A stretch of 64,000 nt of DNA from Acinetobacter junii CIP 64.5 (GTDB lineage Bacteria; Pseudomonadota; Gammaproteobacteria; Pseudomonadales; Moraxellaceae): contig NZ_KB849655.1 in the NCBI RefSeq assembly GCF_000368765.1, positions 63,484 through 127,483 on the forward strand. The letters are read 5' to 3'. Numbering within the stretch: position 1 is the first letter of the stretch; each line of letters opens with the position of its first letter. Below are positions 38,904 through 48,066 of this stretch, piece by piece. Below the pieces are notes generated by a model that saw nothing but the letters and a program-made list of their open reading frames with translations, searched no databases and was not told the origin of the DNA. The translations under genes and the position numbers were made by a program.

Positions 38904-39353
38904 TTAGTTAGAAGATTGAATTTTTTCAATAGCGTAATCGAGTGCGAAGGAATAACCCTTAGCACCTAGGCCACAAATTACACCAATGGCTTTATCGGAT
39001 AGAAAAGAGTGATGTCTGAATGCTTCACGAGCGTGAACATTGGACAAATGAACTTCAACAAAAGGGATTGCAACACCCAATAATGCATCTCGCAAAGCGA
39101 CAGAAGTGTGGGTGAGTGCAGCTGGGTTAATGATGATAAACTTTACACCTTCAGTTTGTGCTTGATGAATACGATCAACAATTGCACCTTCCCAGTTGCT
39201 TTGGAATGTTTCTAATGTAAGAGATGAATCTTTGGCTTGAGCAATTAATTGTTGGTTAATATCGTCTAGCGTGAGATAACCATATACTTCTGGTTCTCGC
39301 TTACCTAGCAAGTTCAAATTCGGTCCGTGAATCACCAAAATGGTTGAGCTCAT
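38904..39353 (-). CDS. aroQ: 3-dehydroquinate dehydratase, type II
   Basis: 149 residues. The type II signature region [17 protein letters not shown], with the catalytic Arg and Tyr, and the His-rich [15 protein letters not shown] are intact. It makes 3-dehydroshikimate in the shikimate pathway. First gene of the aroQ-accB-accC operon, with its promoter presumably in the 700-base gap upstream. Confidence 0.95.
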   Translation of the reverse strand: MSSTILVIHGPNLNLLGKREPEVYGYLTLDDINQQLIAQAKDSSLTLETFQSNWEGAIVDRIHQAQTEGVKFIIINPAALTHTSVALRDALLGVAIPFVEVHLSNVHAREAFRHHSFLSDKAIGVICGLGAKGYSFALDYAIEKIQSSN

Positions 39354-39919
39354 TTAGCCTGCTCCAATTTTAAAATTGCAAATTTAATTTGCAAGATGTC
39401 TGCAAAGTTTGCTTATTATGGCACAAAATTCCGCAATTTTTTTATAATTTCTTTTACTGAGTGAAGAAAGTTGCATGCCAAGCATGGTGCATATAATGAA
39501 AACTTTGCAAGGAAATCGCAATGTTAAAATATGACAAAAAAATAGGTTTATTTATTTTTAAAACATTTTAAACCGAACTCACCCGAATCGTTCATGAGAT
39601 TTGTGTAACTGATGAGTCAATCACTTATAAGTCTTATTTTGATCATAACTTAAGTGAGTGTAAGTGTTGGTTTTTTAAACATGATTGAGGCAAGAGTTAA
39701 ACATCTCTTAAGATTAAAGCATTGTTTTAATGGGATTTGTATTGTGCTTTTGTCTACTGCAATCGAGTATGAGAAAAATGCTTTTTGATATTAGAAAATT
39801 ATGAAAGTTTATAAAGTGTTCACTTTGAAAATAGTATTTCTCTTAGACAATTAAGCAGATTCGTATAAATTGTAAGTTGGCAAAAATGATGAATTTTCAC
39901 ATTTGTTATGGCAGTTAAT
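39354..39919. other. Long AT-rich gap upstream of aroQ
   Basis: About 565 bases without a convincing gene. Its right end must hold the minus-strand promoter of aroQ-accB-accC, but I cannot pick a unique -35/-10 pair. The 60-codon frame on the minus strand at 39851-40033 runs through the candidate RNA hairpins and is not coding-like. Confidence 0.4.
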
Positions 39920-40054
39920 GACATGAAAATGTCCGAAAAAGATATCTATTGCTTCGATAATATACTTCGTACTTAAGAGACAACTTTCGATTGGCGTAGT
40001 ATCTCTTATGGGTCTTTCAAAGCTGTCTTTCAATTGAAGACAGCTTTTTTTTTT
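39920..40054 (+). ncRNA. Candidate small RNA convergent with nasS
   Basis: Three successive hairpins on the + strand end in a strong terminator. They are GACAT-GAAA-ATGTC at 39920-39933 (a GNRA tetraloop), TAAGAGA/TCTCTTA at 39974-39980 and 40002-40008, and a 10-bp stem AAGCTGTCTT/AAGACAGCTT at 40020-40046. A run of ten T follows. No + strand gene precedes the terminator for over 600 bases, so it must end a non-coding transcript. The promoter is not clear (TATACT at 39961-39966 lacks a good -35), so the 5' end is uncertain. Confidence 0.42.
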
Positions 40055-40056
40055 GT
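40019..40056 (+). terminator. Strong + strand terminator upstream of nasS end
   Basis: A 10-bp stem with ten T residues (40045-40054). The T run is only on the + strand, so it does not serve the convergent nasS gene. Confidence 0.85.
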
Positions 40057-40058
40057 CT

Positions 40059-41072
40059 TTAATTTACTGATGCTGTTTTATAAATCTGAGGCAGTAGACA
40101 ATTTTGAGCGAGTTCAGTAGATATTTCGGATGATGATTCTAAGGCATTCCATTGCTGCATTTGCTCAAACAACCATTCAAAGTCAGTCACTTTGGGTTGT
40201 GCATCATTTTCAATCAGATGGCGAACTATATTTTGTATAGCATGGTATTTCTCCACATGCACTTCTTCAGAACATTCAAACTGAATAATATCGAATTCGA
40301 CTAAAAGGTCCCAAACTGGCGCAAAGTCTTCAATCGATTTAAGTTCTTGCTGTGCTTTGATTAAAGCTCGAGTGAGTGAGATTAATGTATTCGGATGCTG
40401 TTCTGCCCAATCATGTGTCACAGCAAGCACTTTATCTGCGACATTTGGGATAATTTGCTGACTTGAACATACAATTTGTCCTAATCCTGCTAGTTCAGCT
40501 TGAGTATTCCAAGGCTCACCCACACAGAAACCATCGACTAAATGAGTGCTTAGTGCTTCTACCATATACGATGGCGGTAAGGTTTTTACTTGAATGTTTT
40601 TTGCAAGTTCCCTATCTGCCAAAGCAAGCCATTCTTTTAAACAATAATGATGGATAGAATGTTGAAACACATGCGCGAGTGAAACAGGATGATTTTGTTT
40701 AAGATAATCTACTAACTTTTGAGCAGATTGTTCAGCAGTATCGTCATTTTGAATTTGTAATTGATAACATAGTTTCTGACTCAGGCTAATAAAAGCACGA
40801 CTCTCGCTTAAGACCAATGGTGTTTGTAAGGGAATACCAATCTGATCATTGCCAATTGCAGCAGCAGGTAACATAGCAGATAAGCAATGTGCAGCATCGA
40901 GTAAACCAAATGCCAGTCGATCGCGTAAACTTGCCCAAGAAGCCTCTTTGATTAGGCGAACATTTAATCCTTCTTCATCAAAAAAACCGCGTTGTTTAGC
41001 CCAAAGTAGTGCTACGCAATCAAGTAAAGGAATATAACCAAGTTGCAATTCTGTTTTTTCTAAACTGCTCAT
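40059..41072 (-). CDS. nasS: Nitrate sensor NasS (NrtA-like, cytoplasmic)
   Basis: 337 residues resembling nitrate/nitrite ABC-type binding proteins (LGYIPLLDCVALLWAKQRG; HPVSLAHVFQHSIHHY; GFCVGEPWNTQA). It has no signal peptide and no transporter genes beside it. That is the pattern of NasS, which senses nitrate in the cytoplasm and holds NasT inactive in its absence. Its ATG directly abuts the stop of nasT, so the pair is co-expressed. Confidence 0.88.
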   Translation of the reverse strand: MSSLEKTELQLGYIPLLDCVALLWAKQRGFFDEEGLNVRLIKEASWASLRDRLAFGLLDAAHCLSAMLPAAAIGNDQIGIPLQTPLVLSESRAFISLSQKLCYQLQIQNDDTAEQSAQKLVDYLKQNHPVSLAHVFQHSIHHYCLKEWLALADRELAKNIQVKTLPPSYMVEALSTHLVDGFCVGEPWNTQAELAGLGQIVCSSQQIIPNVADKVLAVTHDWAEQHPNTLISLTRALIKAQQELKSIEDFAPVWDLLVEFDIIQFECSEEVHVEKYHAIQNIVRHLIENDAQPKVTDFEWLFEQMQQWNALESSSEISTELAQNCLLPQIYKTASVN

Positions 41073-41663
41073 TTATTCATCCTTTAGTTGATTGTTTAAA
41101 AGCTCTTGTGCATCGAGTAGACGACGTGCCATTTCACCGATGGTCATACGATGACTCATCGCATTTTTTCTTAATAATTGGAATGCTGTATCTTCAGTGA
41201 GACCGTGAAGTTGCATAAGCAAAACTTTCGCTTTTTCAATATCTTTTCGATCTGCGAGTTTTGTTTTTGCATCTTTTAGATCACATTCAAGTTTTTTATG
41301 CTTTTTATATTGCTCAATCGAAATATCCAGAATGGTATGTAAACGACTTGGATCGATACCATCAACAATATAGGCAGTGATGCCTGCATCAATTGCTTGT
41401 TTGATGGTGTCTTTGTCAGTGTTTTTAGTAAAGAGTACAGTGGGTAGGTCAAAGTTACTTACACAGCTTTCAATAACGTCACGATGTGGATGATCCATAT
41501 CGAGCAAAATGACATCTGCTTGAAGGTGTTCCAATTTGAAAATATTCAGGTGATCAAGAGTAAAGCAAGCAACAACATCAAAATCATGTTCAATTAAACA
41601 AGTTTTGATGTATTCAGCTCGGGCTTGATCATCATCAATAAGTGCGATTCTGAGTTTCGGCAT
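41073..41663 (-). CDS. nasT: ANTAR-domain antiterminator NasT
   Basis: 196 residues from the ATG at 41661-41663 (MPKLRIALIDDDQ). A receiver-like domain (1-120, with D55 in ILLDMDH) is followed by a short coiled coil and an ANTAR domain (about 130-190: KAKVLLMQLHGLTEDTAFQLLRKNAM, then MTIGEMARRLLDA). NasT proteins bind paired hexaloop hairpins in nas leaders and allow readthrough when nitrate frees them from NasS. It is divergent from the nas operon, whose leader carries that motif. Confidence 0.9.
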   Translation of the reverse strand: MPKLRIALIDDDQARAEYIKTCLIEHDFDVVACFTLDHLNIFKLEHLQADVILLDMDHPHRDVIESCVSNFDLPTVLFTKNTDKDTIKQAIDAGITAYIVDGIDPSRLHTILDISIEQYKKHKKLECDLKDAKTKLADRKDIEKAKVLLMQLHGLTEDTAFQLLRKNAMSHRMTIGEMARRLLDAQELLNNQLKDE

Positions 41664-42045
41664 AAGTATAAAGATCAAACGATAAGTGTGTGTGCATTTA
41701 AGACGATGCACGATGAATGTTGTTTTAAAAGCAAAATTGGTGCCATTGGAGTTATTCTTATTCGGTGCAATCGCTCCTTTAGCATCTACATTATGCGCTT
41801 TATTGTATCGTTCATTGATTTCAGAACCAAAGAAAATTTAGAACTACGTTTTAAAACTATAAAATGTATTGTTTTGGTGCGTAAAAAGAGTTCTTTTGAA
41901 GCAGAAAGAATTGTGCTTTAAAACAGGTCATTCTCATAAAGCCCTATTTTGTATAGGGGTAAAATGTAGTGCTTAAGCTATTTTTATTCATAAAAATCAT
42001 TAAAAAACAATTATTAATATAATATCTTGCTTTGATTTATTAAAG

Positions 42046-42062
42046 TTGGCATAGCATTTGCT
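42046..42062 (+). promoter_or_regulatory. Sigma-54 promoter of the nas operon
   Basis: TTGGCATAGCATTTGCT matches the sigma-54 consensus with GG (42048-42049) and GC (42060-42061) separated by exactly 10 bases. The predicted transcription start is near 42072. Nitrogen control through NtrC is therefore expected. Confidence 0.75.
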
Positions 42063-42073
42063 AAATATTTATT

Positions 42074-42162
42074 GAGTCAAAGACGACTTTCCAAAAAATT
42101 GTAAGACGGCCAACGATGTCCGATCTGATCTGTTTGTTCACACAGAGTGCTGTGTCAACAAA
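42074..42162 (+). promoter_or_regulatory. NasT (ANTAR) antitermination leader
   Basis: P1 is GAGTC-[AAAGAC]-GACTT at 42074-42089. P2 has the loop AACGAT at 42112-42117 closed by C-G, with a stem that includes a mismatch and a bulge (about 42105-42125). Both hexaloops have A at position 1 and G at position 4, the ANTAR recognition rule. A 12-bp stem with one mismatch follows at 42133-42162 just before the ribosome site. It lacks a U run, so whether it terminates transcription or blocks translation is open. Confidence 0.72.
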
Positions 42163-42191
42163 GCAATATACGTTCAGTATGGGAGATGGCA

Positions 42192-43544
42192 ATGTCTTTA
42201 GATTTATCGGCAAAAAAAGCCACATCAATAAAGTTATTTAACTTTTCTGCACCAGCGATGCGGGCATTCCACATGAGTTGGCTTGCTTTCTTCGTTTGTT
42301 TCTTTGCTTGGTTTGCATGTGCACCTTTAATGCCAGTCATTGCAGGTGAATTTCATCTGACTAAAGATCAAATTGCAAATATCAATATCGCAGCAGTCGC
42401 AATCACCATCTTAGTCCGTTTGATCGTTGGTCCTTTATGTGACAAGTACGGACCACGTAAAACATATACCGCTTTGTTGATTATCGGCAGTATCCCCGTT
42501 TTTGGTGTCGCTTCTGCAAATAGTTATGAATCATTTCTGTTCTTTCGCTTATTAATTGGTGCAATTGGTGCGAGTTTTGTGATTACGCAATACCACACTA
42601 GCATCATGTTTGCTCCAAATGTCGTGGGAACTGCAAACGCAGCCTCAGCTGGTTGGGGTAATGCTGGTGGTGGGGCAACACAAGCACTCATGCCGTTATT
42701 ACTATCTGCATTGGTGATGTTTGGTGTTGAGCAAGCATTGGGTTGGAGACTCGCACTAATCGTTCCGGGTGTCATGATGGTGATCGTAGGTTTCCTTTAC
42801 TGGAAGTTTACTCAAGATTGTCCTCAAGGTGATTTCAAAGAGTTACGTGCTCAAGGTGTGGTTGTTGGTAGCGATAAAAAAGGTGGTCTAGCAATCTTAA
42901 TGCATGCTGCACGTAACTACCGCGTATGGATTCTCTTCTTCTCATATGCAGCTTGTTTCGGTATCGAAATCTTTATCCATAACATCATTGCGATGTACTA
43001 CGTCGAACACTTTAGTTTCGGATTAAAAGAAGCTGGTTTAGCAGCAGGTATCTTTGGTTTGCTCGCATTATTTGCCCGTGCATTGGGTGGGATTCTTTCA
43101 GACAAAGTTGCACTCAAAAAAGGCTTGGATGGTCGTACTAAAGTACTGTTTGGATTGATCCTTGGCGAAGGGCTTTTCTTAATGTTGTTTTCGCAAATGA
43201 ATGGACCTGTACTCGCTATTCTCGTAATGACGGTATTTGCATTATTCACACACATGGCATGTGGTGCGACTTATGCGCTTGTTCCATTTATTGATCGTGA
43301 AGCGCTAGGTGGTGTTGCAGGCATCATCGGTGCAGGTGGAAACGTTGGTGCAGTGGCAGCAGGTTTCTTACTGAAAGGTATGTTGGATATTCAAACTTGT
43401 TTAATGGTTTTAGGTGGCTTAGTGGTCATTGCTGCGAGTTCGGTCATGCTTATCCGATTTTCGGTAGAGCATAAAGAAAAAGAACAACGTTTATTTGAAC
43501 AAGCAATTTTAGAACGTGGCTCAGAACAAAACAGCGCAGCTTAA
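42192..43544 (+). CDS. MFS nitrate/nitrite transporter (NarK/NasA type)
   Basis: 451 residues from the ATG at 42192, which follows GGGAGA; two earlier in-frame ATGs are poorly placed. It has 12 membrane helices. The nitrate-signature segments are visible as ASAGWGNAGGGATQALMP in helix 5 and GVAGIIGAGGNVGAVAAG in helix 11. It imports nitrate for assimilation. It is the first gene of the nas operon behind the NasT leader and is followed by nirB. Confidence 0.92.
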   Translation: MSLDLSAKKATSIKLFNFSAPAMRAFHMSWLAFFVCFFAWFACAPLMPVIAGEFHLTKDQIANINIAAVAITILVRLIVGPLCDKYGPRKTYTALLIIGSIPVFGVASANSYESFLFFRLLIGAIGASFVITQYHTSIMFAPNVVGTANAASAGWGNAGGGATQALMPLLLSALVMFGVEQALGWRLALIVPGVMMVIVGFLYWKFTQDCPQGDFKELRAQGVVVGSDKKGGLAILMHAARNYRVWILFFSYAACFGIEIFIHNIIAMYYVEHFSFGLKEAGLAAGIFGLLALFARALGGILSDKVALKKGLDGRTKVLFGLILGEGLFLMLFSQMNGPVLAILVMTVFALFTHMACGATYALVPFIDREALGGVAGIIGAGGNVGAVAAGFLLKGMLDIQTCLMVLGGLVVIAASSVMLIRFSVEHKEKEQRLFEQAILERGSEQNSAA

Positions 43545-43572
43545 TCTCAGATTAGATTTTAGGAGAAACACA

Positions 43573-46119
43573 ATGAAATTAGTGATGATTGGTCACGGTA
43601 TGGTGGGTCATAAATTCATCGAAGCCATCTTAGAGAAAGCTGATGATGAATTAGAGATAACAATTCTTGCTGAAGAACCACGTATTGCATATGATCGCGT
43701 ACATTTGACTGAATATTTTTCAGGTAAATCAGCGAAAGATTTATCACTTGCTCGTTTTGATTTTGCCGATGCTCATGGTATCGATTTAAGACTAAATACC
43801 AAAGCCATTGCAATTGATACAAAACAACAAACTGTGACTACTAGTATGGGTGATGTCATCAGTTACGACAAACTTGTACTGGCAACTGGTTCATATGCTT
43901 TCGTTCCGCCAATTGCAGGTAATGATCGTGAAAATTGCTTTGTATATCGTACCATCGAAGATTTAGATGCGATCCGTGCTGCAAGCCTAAACGCGACATC
44001 AGGGGTGGTGATCGGTGGTGGTTTACTCGGTTTGGAAGCGGCTAAAGCTTTACGTGATTTAAATCTTGAAACACATGTAGTTGAGTTTGCACCACGTTTG
44101 ATGGCGGTTCAAATTGATGATTTAGGCGGTAAAGTATTACGCCGTAAAATTGAAAACTTAGGTGTAAAAGTTCACACGCAAAAAGCGACACAATGTATCG
44201 AAGCTGGCAATAATGCTAAGCATGTAATGAAATTTGCTGATGGTAGTGAGCTTGAAACGGATGTGATTTTGTTCTCTGCGGGGATTCGTCCACGTGATGA
44301 GTTAGCACGTTCAAGCGGTTTAGCACTTGGGGAGCGTGGTGGTATCAAGATCAATGATTACTGCCAAACATCTGATGAAAACATTTACGCAATTGGTGAA
44401 TGTGCGCTTTGGGACAATAAAATCTATGGTCTCGTTGCGCCGGGCTATGATATGGCGCGTATTGCAGCCAAGCATATCTTAGCTGAAGAAACACATTGTT
44501 TCGCTGGTGCTGATATGAGCACTAAGTTGAAATTGATGGGTGTAGATGTGGCATCGGTTGGTGATGCTCATGGCATGACACCGAATTCGCTTAGCTATTT
44601 CTATGCTGATGAAGATGCATTGGTATATAAGAAAATCGTCGTAGATGCAGATAAAACCAAATTACTGGGCGCAGTACTTGTTGGTGATGCAAAAGAATAT
44701 AACGATCTTTTACAAATGATGTTGAATGGTATCGCATTGCCAGAAACACCTGAAAGCTTAATCATGCCAGGATTTGCTGATTCTGGTGCGAAAGCGGGTG
44801 GTAGTGGTGTTGATTTACTTCCAGACAGCGCAACGATTTGTTCATGTAACAACGTATCGAAAGCAGATATCTGCCAAGCCATTTGCGATGGTTCCACCTC
44901 TTTAGGTGCTTTAAAGAAATGTACTAAAGCAGCAACAGCATGTGGTGGTTGTGCGCCATTAGTTACTCAAGTTTTAAAGTCTGAGTTACAACGTCAAGGT
45001 GTAACGGTTAATAACCATGTATGCGAACACTTCCCATACTCACGTCAAGAGATCTATCACTTGGTGCGTGTCAATGAAATCAAAACATTTGATGATTTGA
45101 TTCAACAACATGGTCATGGTTTAGGTTGTGATATCTGTAAACCAATGACAGCAAACATTTTGGCATCGTGCTGGAATGACTTTGTATTGGAACCAACGCA
45201 CGCAGGTCTACAAGACAGTAATGACTACTACTTAGGAAATATCCAAAAGGATGGTTCATACTCAGTTGTACCACGAATGGCAGGTGGTGAAGTCACACCA
45301 GATGGTTTGATTGCGGTAGGTCAAATTGCTAAAAAATATAACCTGTATACCAAAATTACAGGTGGTCAACGCGTTGATTTATTTGGTGCACAACTGCACG
45401 AGCTACCATTTATTTGGGAAGAGTTGAATGCAGCAGGCTTCGAGTCAGGTCATGCTTACGGTAAATCATTGCGTACAGTGAAATCATGCGTAGGTAGCAC
45501 GTGGTGCCGTTATGGCGTAGATGATTCTGTTGGTTTAGCGATTGAATTAGAAAATCGCTACAAAGGCTTACGCTCACCGCACAAACTAAAAATGGCTGTC
45601 TCGGGTTGTACGCGTGAGTGTGCTGAAGCACAAGGTAAAGATGTTGGTGTCATTGCGACAGAAAAAGGCTGGAACTTGTATGTGTGTGGTAATGGTGGAA
45701 TGAAACCACGCCATGCAGAGCTTTTAGCTTCTGATCTAGATACTGAAACTTTGATTCGTTATATCGATCGCTTCTTTATGTTCTATATCCAAACTGCTGA
45801 TCGTTTACAACGTACCAGTGTATGGCGTGACAACATGGAAGGTGGTTTAGATTATCTCAAAGCTGTGATTGTCGATGATTCGCTTGGTCTTGCAGAAGAA
45901 CTTGAAAATCGCATGGCGCATGTCATTGGAACGTATCAAGACGAATGGCGTACTGCGGTAGAGAATCCTGAGATTCGTAAACGCTTCCAAACTTACATTA
46001 ATGCAAGCGCTGAAGAGCAAGCTGATCCATATATTCAATTTACTGAAGTGCGTGATCAGATCCGTCCATTAAATGAAGCTGAGCGTTCAGTTGATCGTAT
46101 CCCGATGGTAGAAGCATAA
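43573..46119 (+). CDS. nirB: Assimilatory nitrite reductase large subunit
   Basis: 848 residues from an ATG with an AGGAGA site. Domains: FAD/NAD(P)H oxidoreductase (1-about 400); a BFD-type [2Fe-2S] domain starting at C423 and C425; and a duplicated siroheme/4Fe-4S domain with cluster cysteines C639, C645, C679 and C683 (CVGSTWC and CTREC). It reduces nitrite to ammonium with six electrons. No separate nirD gene follows; a NirD-like domain is fused to the next gene product. Confidence 0.94.
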   Translation: MKLVMIGHGMVGHKFIEAILEKADDELEITILAEEPRIAYDRVHLTEYFSGKSAKDLSLARFDFADAHGIDLRLNTKAIAIDTKQQTVTTSMGDVISYDKLVLATGSYAFVPPIAGNDRENCFVYRTIEDLDAIRAASLNATSGVVIGGGLLGLEAAKALRDLNLETHVVEFAPRLMAVQIDDLGGKVLRRKIENLGVKVHTQKATQCIEAGNNAKHVMKFADGSELETDVILFSAGIRPRDELARSSGLALGERGGIKINDYCQTSDENIYAIGECALWDNKIYGLVAPGYDMARIAAKHILAEETHCFAGADMSTKLKLMGVDVASVGDAHGMTPNSLSYFYADEDALVYKKIVVDADKTKLLGAVLVGDAKEYNDLLQMMLNGIALPETPESLIMPGFADSGAKAGGSGVDLLPDSATICSCNNVSKADICQAICDGSTSLGALKKCTKAATACGGCAPLVTQVLKSELQRQGVTVNNHVCEHFPYSRQEIYHLVRVNEIKTFDDLIQQHGHGLGCDICKPMTANILASCWNDFVLEPTHAGLQDSNDYYLGNIQKDGSYSVVPRMAGGEVTPDGLIAVGQIAKKYNLYTKITGGQRVDLFGAQLHELPFIWEELNAAGFESGHAYGKSLRTVKSCVGSTWCRYGVDDSVGLAIELENRYKGLRSPHKLKMAVSGCTRECAEAQGKDVGVIATEKGWNLYVCGNGGMKPRHAELLASDLDTETLIRYIDRFFMFYIQTADRLQRTSVWRDNMEGGLDYLKAVIVDDSLGLAEELENRMAHVIGTYQDEWRTAVENPEIRKRFQTYINASAEEQADPYIQFTEVRDQIRPLNEAERSVDRIPMVEA

Positions 46120-46130
46120 GGAGAATCAAA

Positions 46131-47750
46131 ATGACAAATCTAAAAGACATGAATATGCTTCCAGAAAATCAATGGATTGATGTGTGTCATCTTGATGACA
46201 TCACGCCAAATACAGGTGTAGGTGCACTTATTGCGGGTCAATCCGTTGCTTTATTCCGCGTAGGGAACGAAAAACGTATTTATGCATTAAGTAATAAAGA
46301 TCCGTTTAGCCAAGCAAATGTAATGGCGCGCGGTATTATTGGTGATTTGCAAGGTGAGCGTGTTATTGCCTCACCGATTTACAAACAACACTTCAGTTTA
46401 GCAACAGGTCGATGCCTAGAAGATAAAGATCAAAAGCTTTCTGTTTTTCCAACCAAAATCGAAAATGGTCGAGTTTGGGTAGGTACTGTTCCGCAAAAAA
46501 CTTATATTACCAATAATGGTGTTTCTCAAGAAAAACTGAAGCTCGTTTTGATCGGTAATGGTTTGGCTGGAATGCGCTGTCTAGAGGATTTACTCGACAT
46601 GGCACCTGATCGTTATGATGTGACGGTGATTGGTGAAGAGCCTTGGGGTAACTATAACCGTATCATGCTTTCACCCGTGCTTTCTGGTGAGAAAACTATT
46701 GATGACATTATGTTGCATCCACATGCATGGTACAGCGATAAGGGCATCAAATTTATTGCTGACGATCCTGCTATTAAAATCGATCGTACTCGTAAAGTAG
46801 TGCATACACAAAAAGGCGAAAGTGTCGATTACGATCGTTTGATTATTGCAACAGGTTCATCTCCATTTATCCCACCTGTACAAGGTGTAGATTTGAAAGG
46901 TGTGATCAGCTTCCGTGATATTTATGATGTCAATACCATGATTAAATATTGCGAAACGAAGAAAAATGCTGTGGTGATTGGTGGTGGTTTGCTTGGCTTA
47001 GAAGCAGCTTACGGTCTCAAGCAACGTGGCATGAATGTCACTGTTCTTCATTTGATGGATCGCATTATGGAGCGTCAGCTTGATGGACGTGCGAGTCGTA
47101 TGTTGCGTCAAAGTATTGAAGAAAAAGGGATTAATATTATCACTGAGGCAAATACTGAAGCATTGATTGGTAAAGATGGTCATGTTAACCAAGTACGTCT
47201 GAAAGATGGCACAGTGTTGGATGCTGATCTTGTCGTATTTGCTGTAGGTATTCGTCCAAATATCACTTTGGCGCAAAGCGCTGGATTACGTTGTAATCGC
47301 GGCATTTTAGTGAATGACACCATGCAAACCTTTGATCCAAGTATTTATGCTGTGGGTGAATGTATTGAACATCGTAACCAAACCTTTGGATTGGTGGAGC
47401 CACTTTGGGGGCAAGCATTTATTTGTGCAACCCATTTGGCTGAACATGGTAGCTTAACGTTCAAGTCTCCAACGGTACCAACTCAGCTTAAAGTGAGTGG
47501 TGTTGATGTATTCTCGGCTGGAAATTTTGAACCGAAAGAAGATTACGAAGACATTATCCTGAATGATGAAAAACGACAAATTTACAAGCGTATCATTATT
47601 CAGAAAGATAAAGTCATTGGTGCGGTACTGTTCGGTGATACTGAAGATGGCATGTGGTATGCGGAATTGATTGCAGATCAAACACCAATTTCAACATTTA
47701 GAAATAAATTGTTATTTGGTAAGGATTTTGCAATGAAGAAAGCAGGATGA
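46131..47750 (+). CDS. NirD-like domain fused to FAD/NAD(P)H oxidoreductase
   Basis: 539 residues. The first about 115 match the NirD small subunit of nitrite reductase (ALSNKDPFSQANVMARGIIGD), a Rieske-fold domain without cluster ligands. Residues from about 135 form a flavoprotein with FAD (LIGNGLAGMRC) and NAD(P)H (VIGGGLLGLEA) motifs, like the N-terminal half of NirB or the NasB/NasC electron-transfer subunit of nitrate reductase. It may serve both roles: NirD to NirB, and electron donor to the nitrate reductase encoded next. This is an inference. Confidence 0.8.
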   Translation: MTNLKDMNMLPENQWIDVCHLDDITPNTGVGALIAGQSVALFRVGNEKRIYALSNKDPFSQANVMARGIIGDLQGERVIASPIYKQHFSLATGRCLEDKDQKLSVFPTKIENGRVWVGTVPQKTYITNNGVSQEKLKLVLIGNGLAGMRCLEDLLDMAPDRYDVTVIGEEPWGNYNRIMLSPVLSGEKTIDDIMLHPHAWYSDKGIKFIADDPAIKIDRTRKVVHTQKGESVDYDRLIIATGSSPFIPPVQGVDLKGVISFRDIYDVNTMIKYCETKKNAVVIGGGLLGLEAAYGLKQRGMNVTVLHLMDRIMERQLDGRASRMLRQSIEEKGINIITEANTEALIGKDGHVNQVRLKDGTVLDADLVVFAVGIRPNITLAQSAGLRCNRGILVNDTMQTFDPSIYAVGECIEHRNQTFGLVEPLWGQAFICATHLAEHGSLTFKSPTVPTQLKVSGVDVFSAGNFEPKEDYEDIILNDEKRQIYKRIIIQKDKVIGAVLFGDTEDGMWYAELIADQTPISTFRNKLLFGKDFAMKKAG

Positions 47751-47841
47751 AAGCTAATCCTTTCGTAAAGATTAGGTTAAGCGTTAAAGGCATTGCCACA
47801 TATGTTGTGTAGGAGCAGATGTTTTTTGCAAATGCATTGCC

Positions 47842-47935
47842 TTACTTTTCAGGGATGAAAAGTAACAAAAATCCTTTGTTGAGCTGACGGTACGTCCTTG
47901 CTACCGCAGCCCAACAAGGCGGCATCCATGCCGCC
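47842..47935. repeat. Block of three strong hairpins upstream of nitrate reductase
   Basis: Hairpin A: TTACTTTTCA-GGGA-TGAAAAGTAA (47842-47865). Hairpin B: about 47873-47919, with TTGTTG/CAACAA outside and CGGTA/TACCG inside. Hairpin C: GGCGGCAT-CC-ATGCCGCC (47918-47935). The GC-rich B and C contrast with the AT-rich neighbourhood, as expected for a dispersed intergenic (REP-like) repeat. The 316-base gap 47751-48066 holds no gene. Confidence 0.6.
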
Positions 47936-48066
47936 TGTCACGGTAGTGTTTGAGGAGAAAATTCCAGTATTAGAATTGTGGTCTAAGCTAAAACTGGGGA
48001 AGAACTCAGAATGATTTTTTAGTTAAGTGTAGAGTTCAGCGGATTAACTAGGTAAAAGGGGCAGTC

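Noticed and set aside
41864-41881. NtrC enhancer site upstream of the nas promoter
   Set aside because: TTGGTGC half-sites resembling the NtrC consensus are present here and near 41740, but the opposite half-sites are poor. They are expected with a sigma-54 promoter but not supported well enough to list.
41625-41921. Possible 98-residue + strand gene in the nasT-nas gap
   Set aside because: It overlaps the nasT start on the other strand and the nas control region, and its composition is not protein-like.
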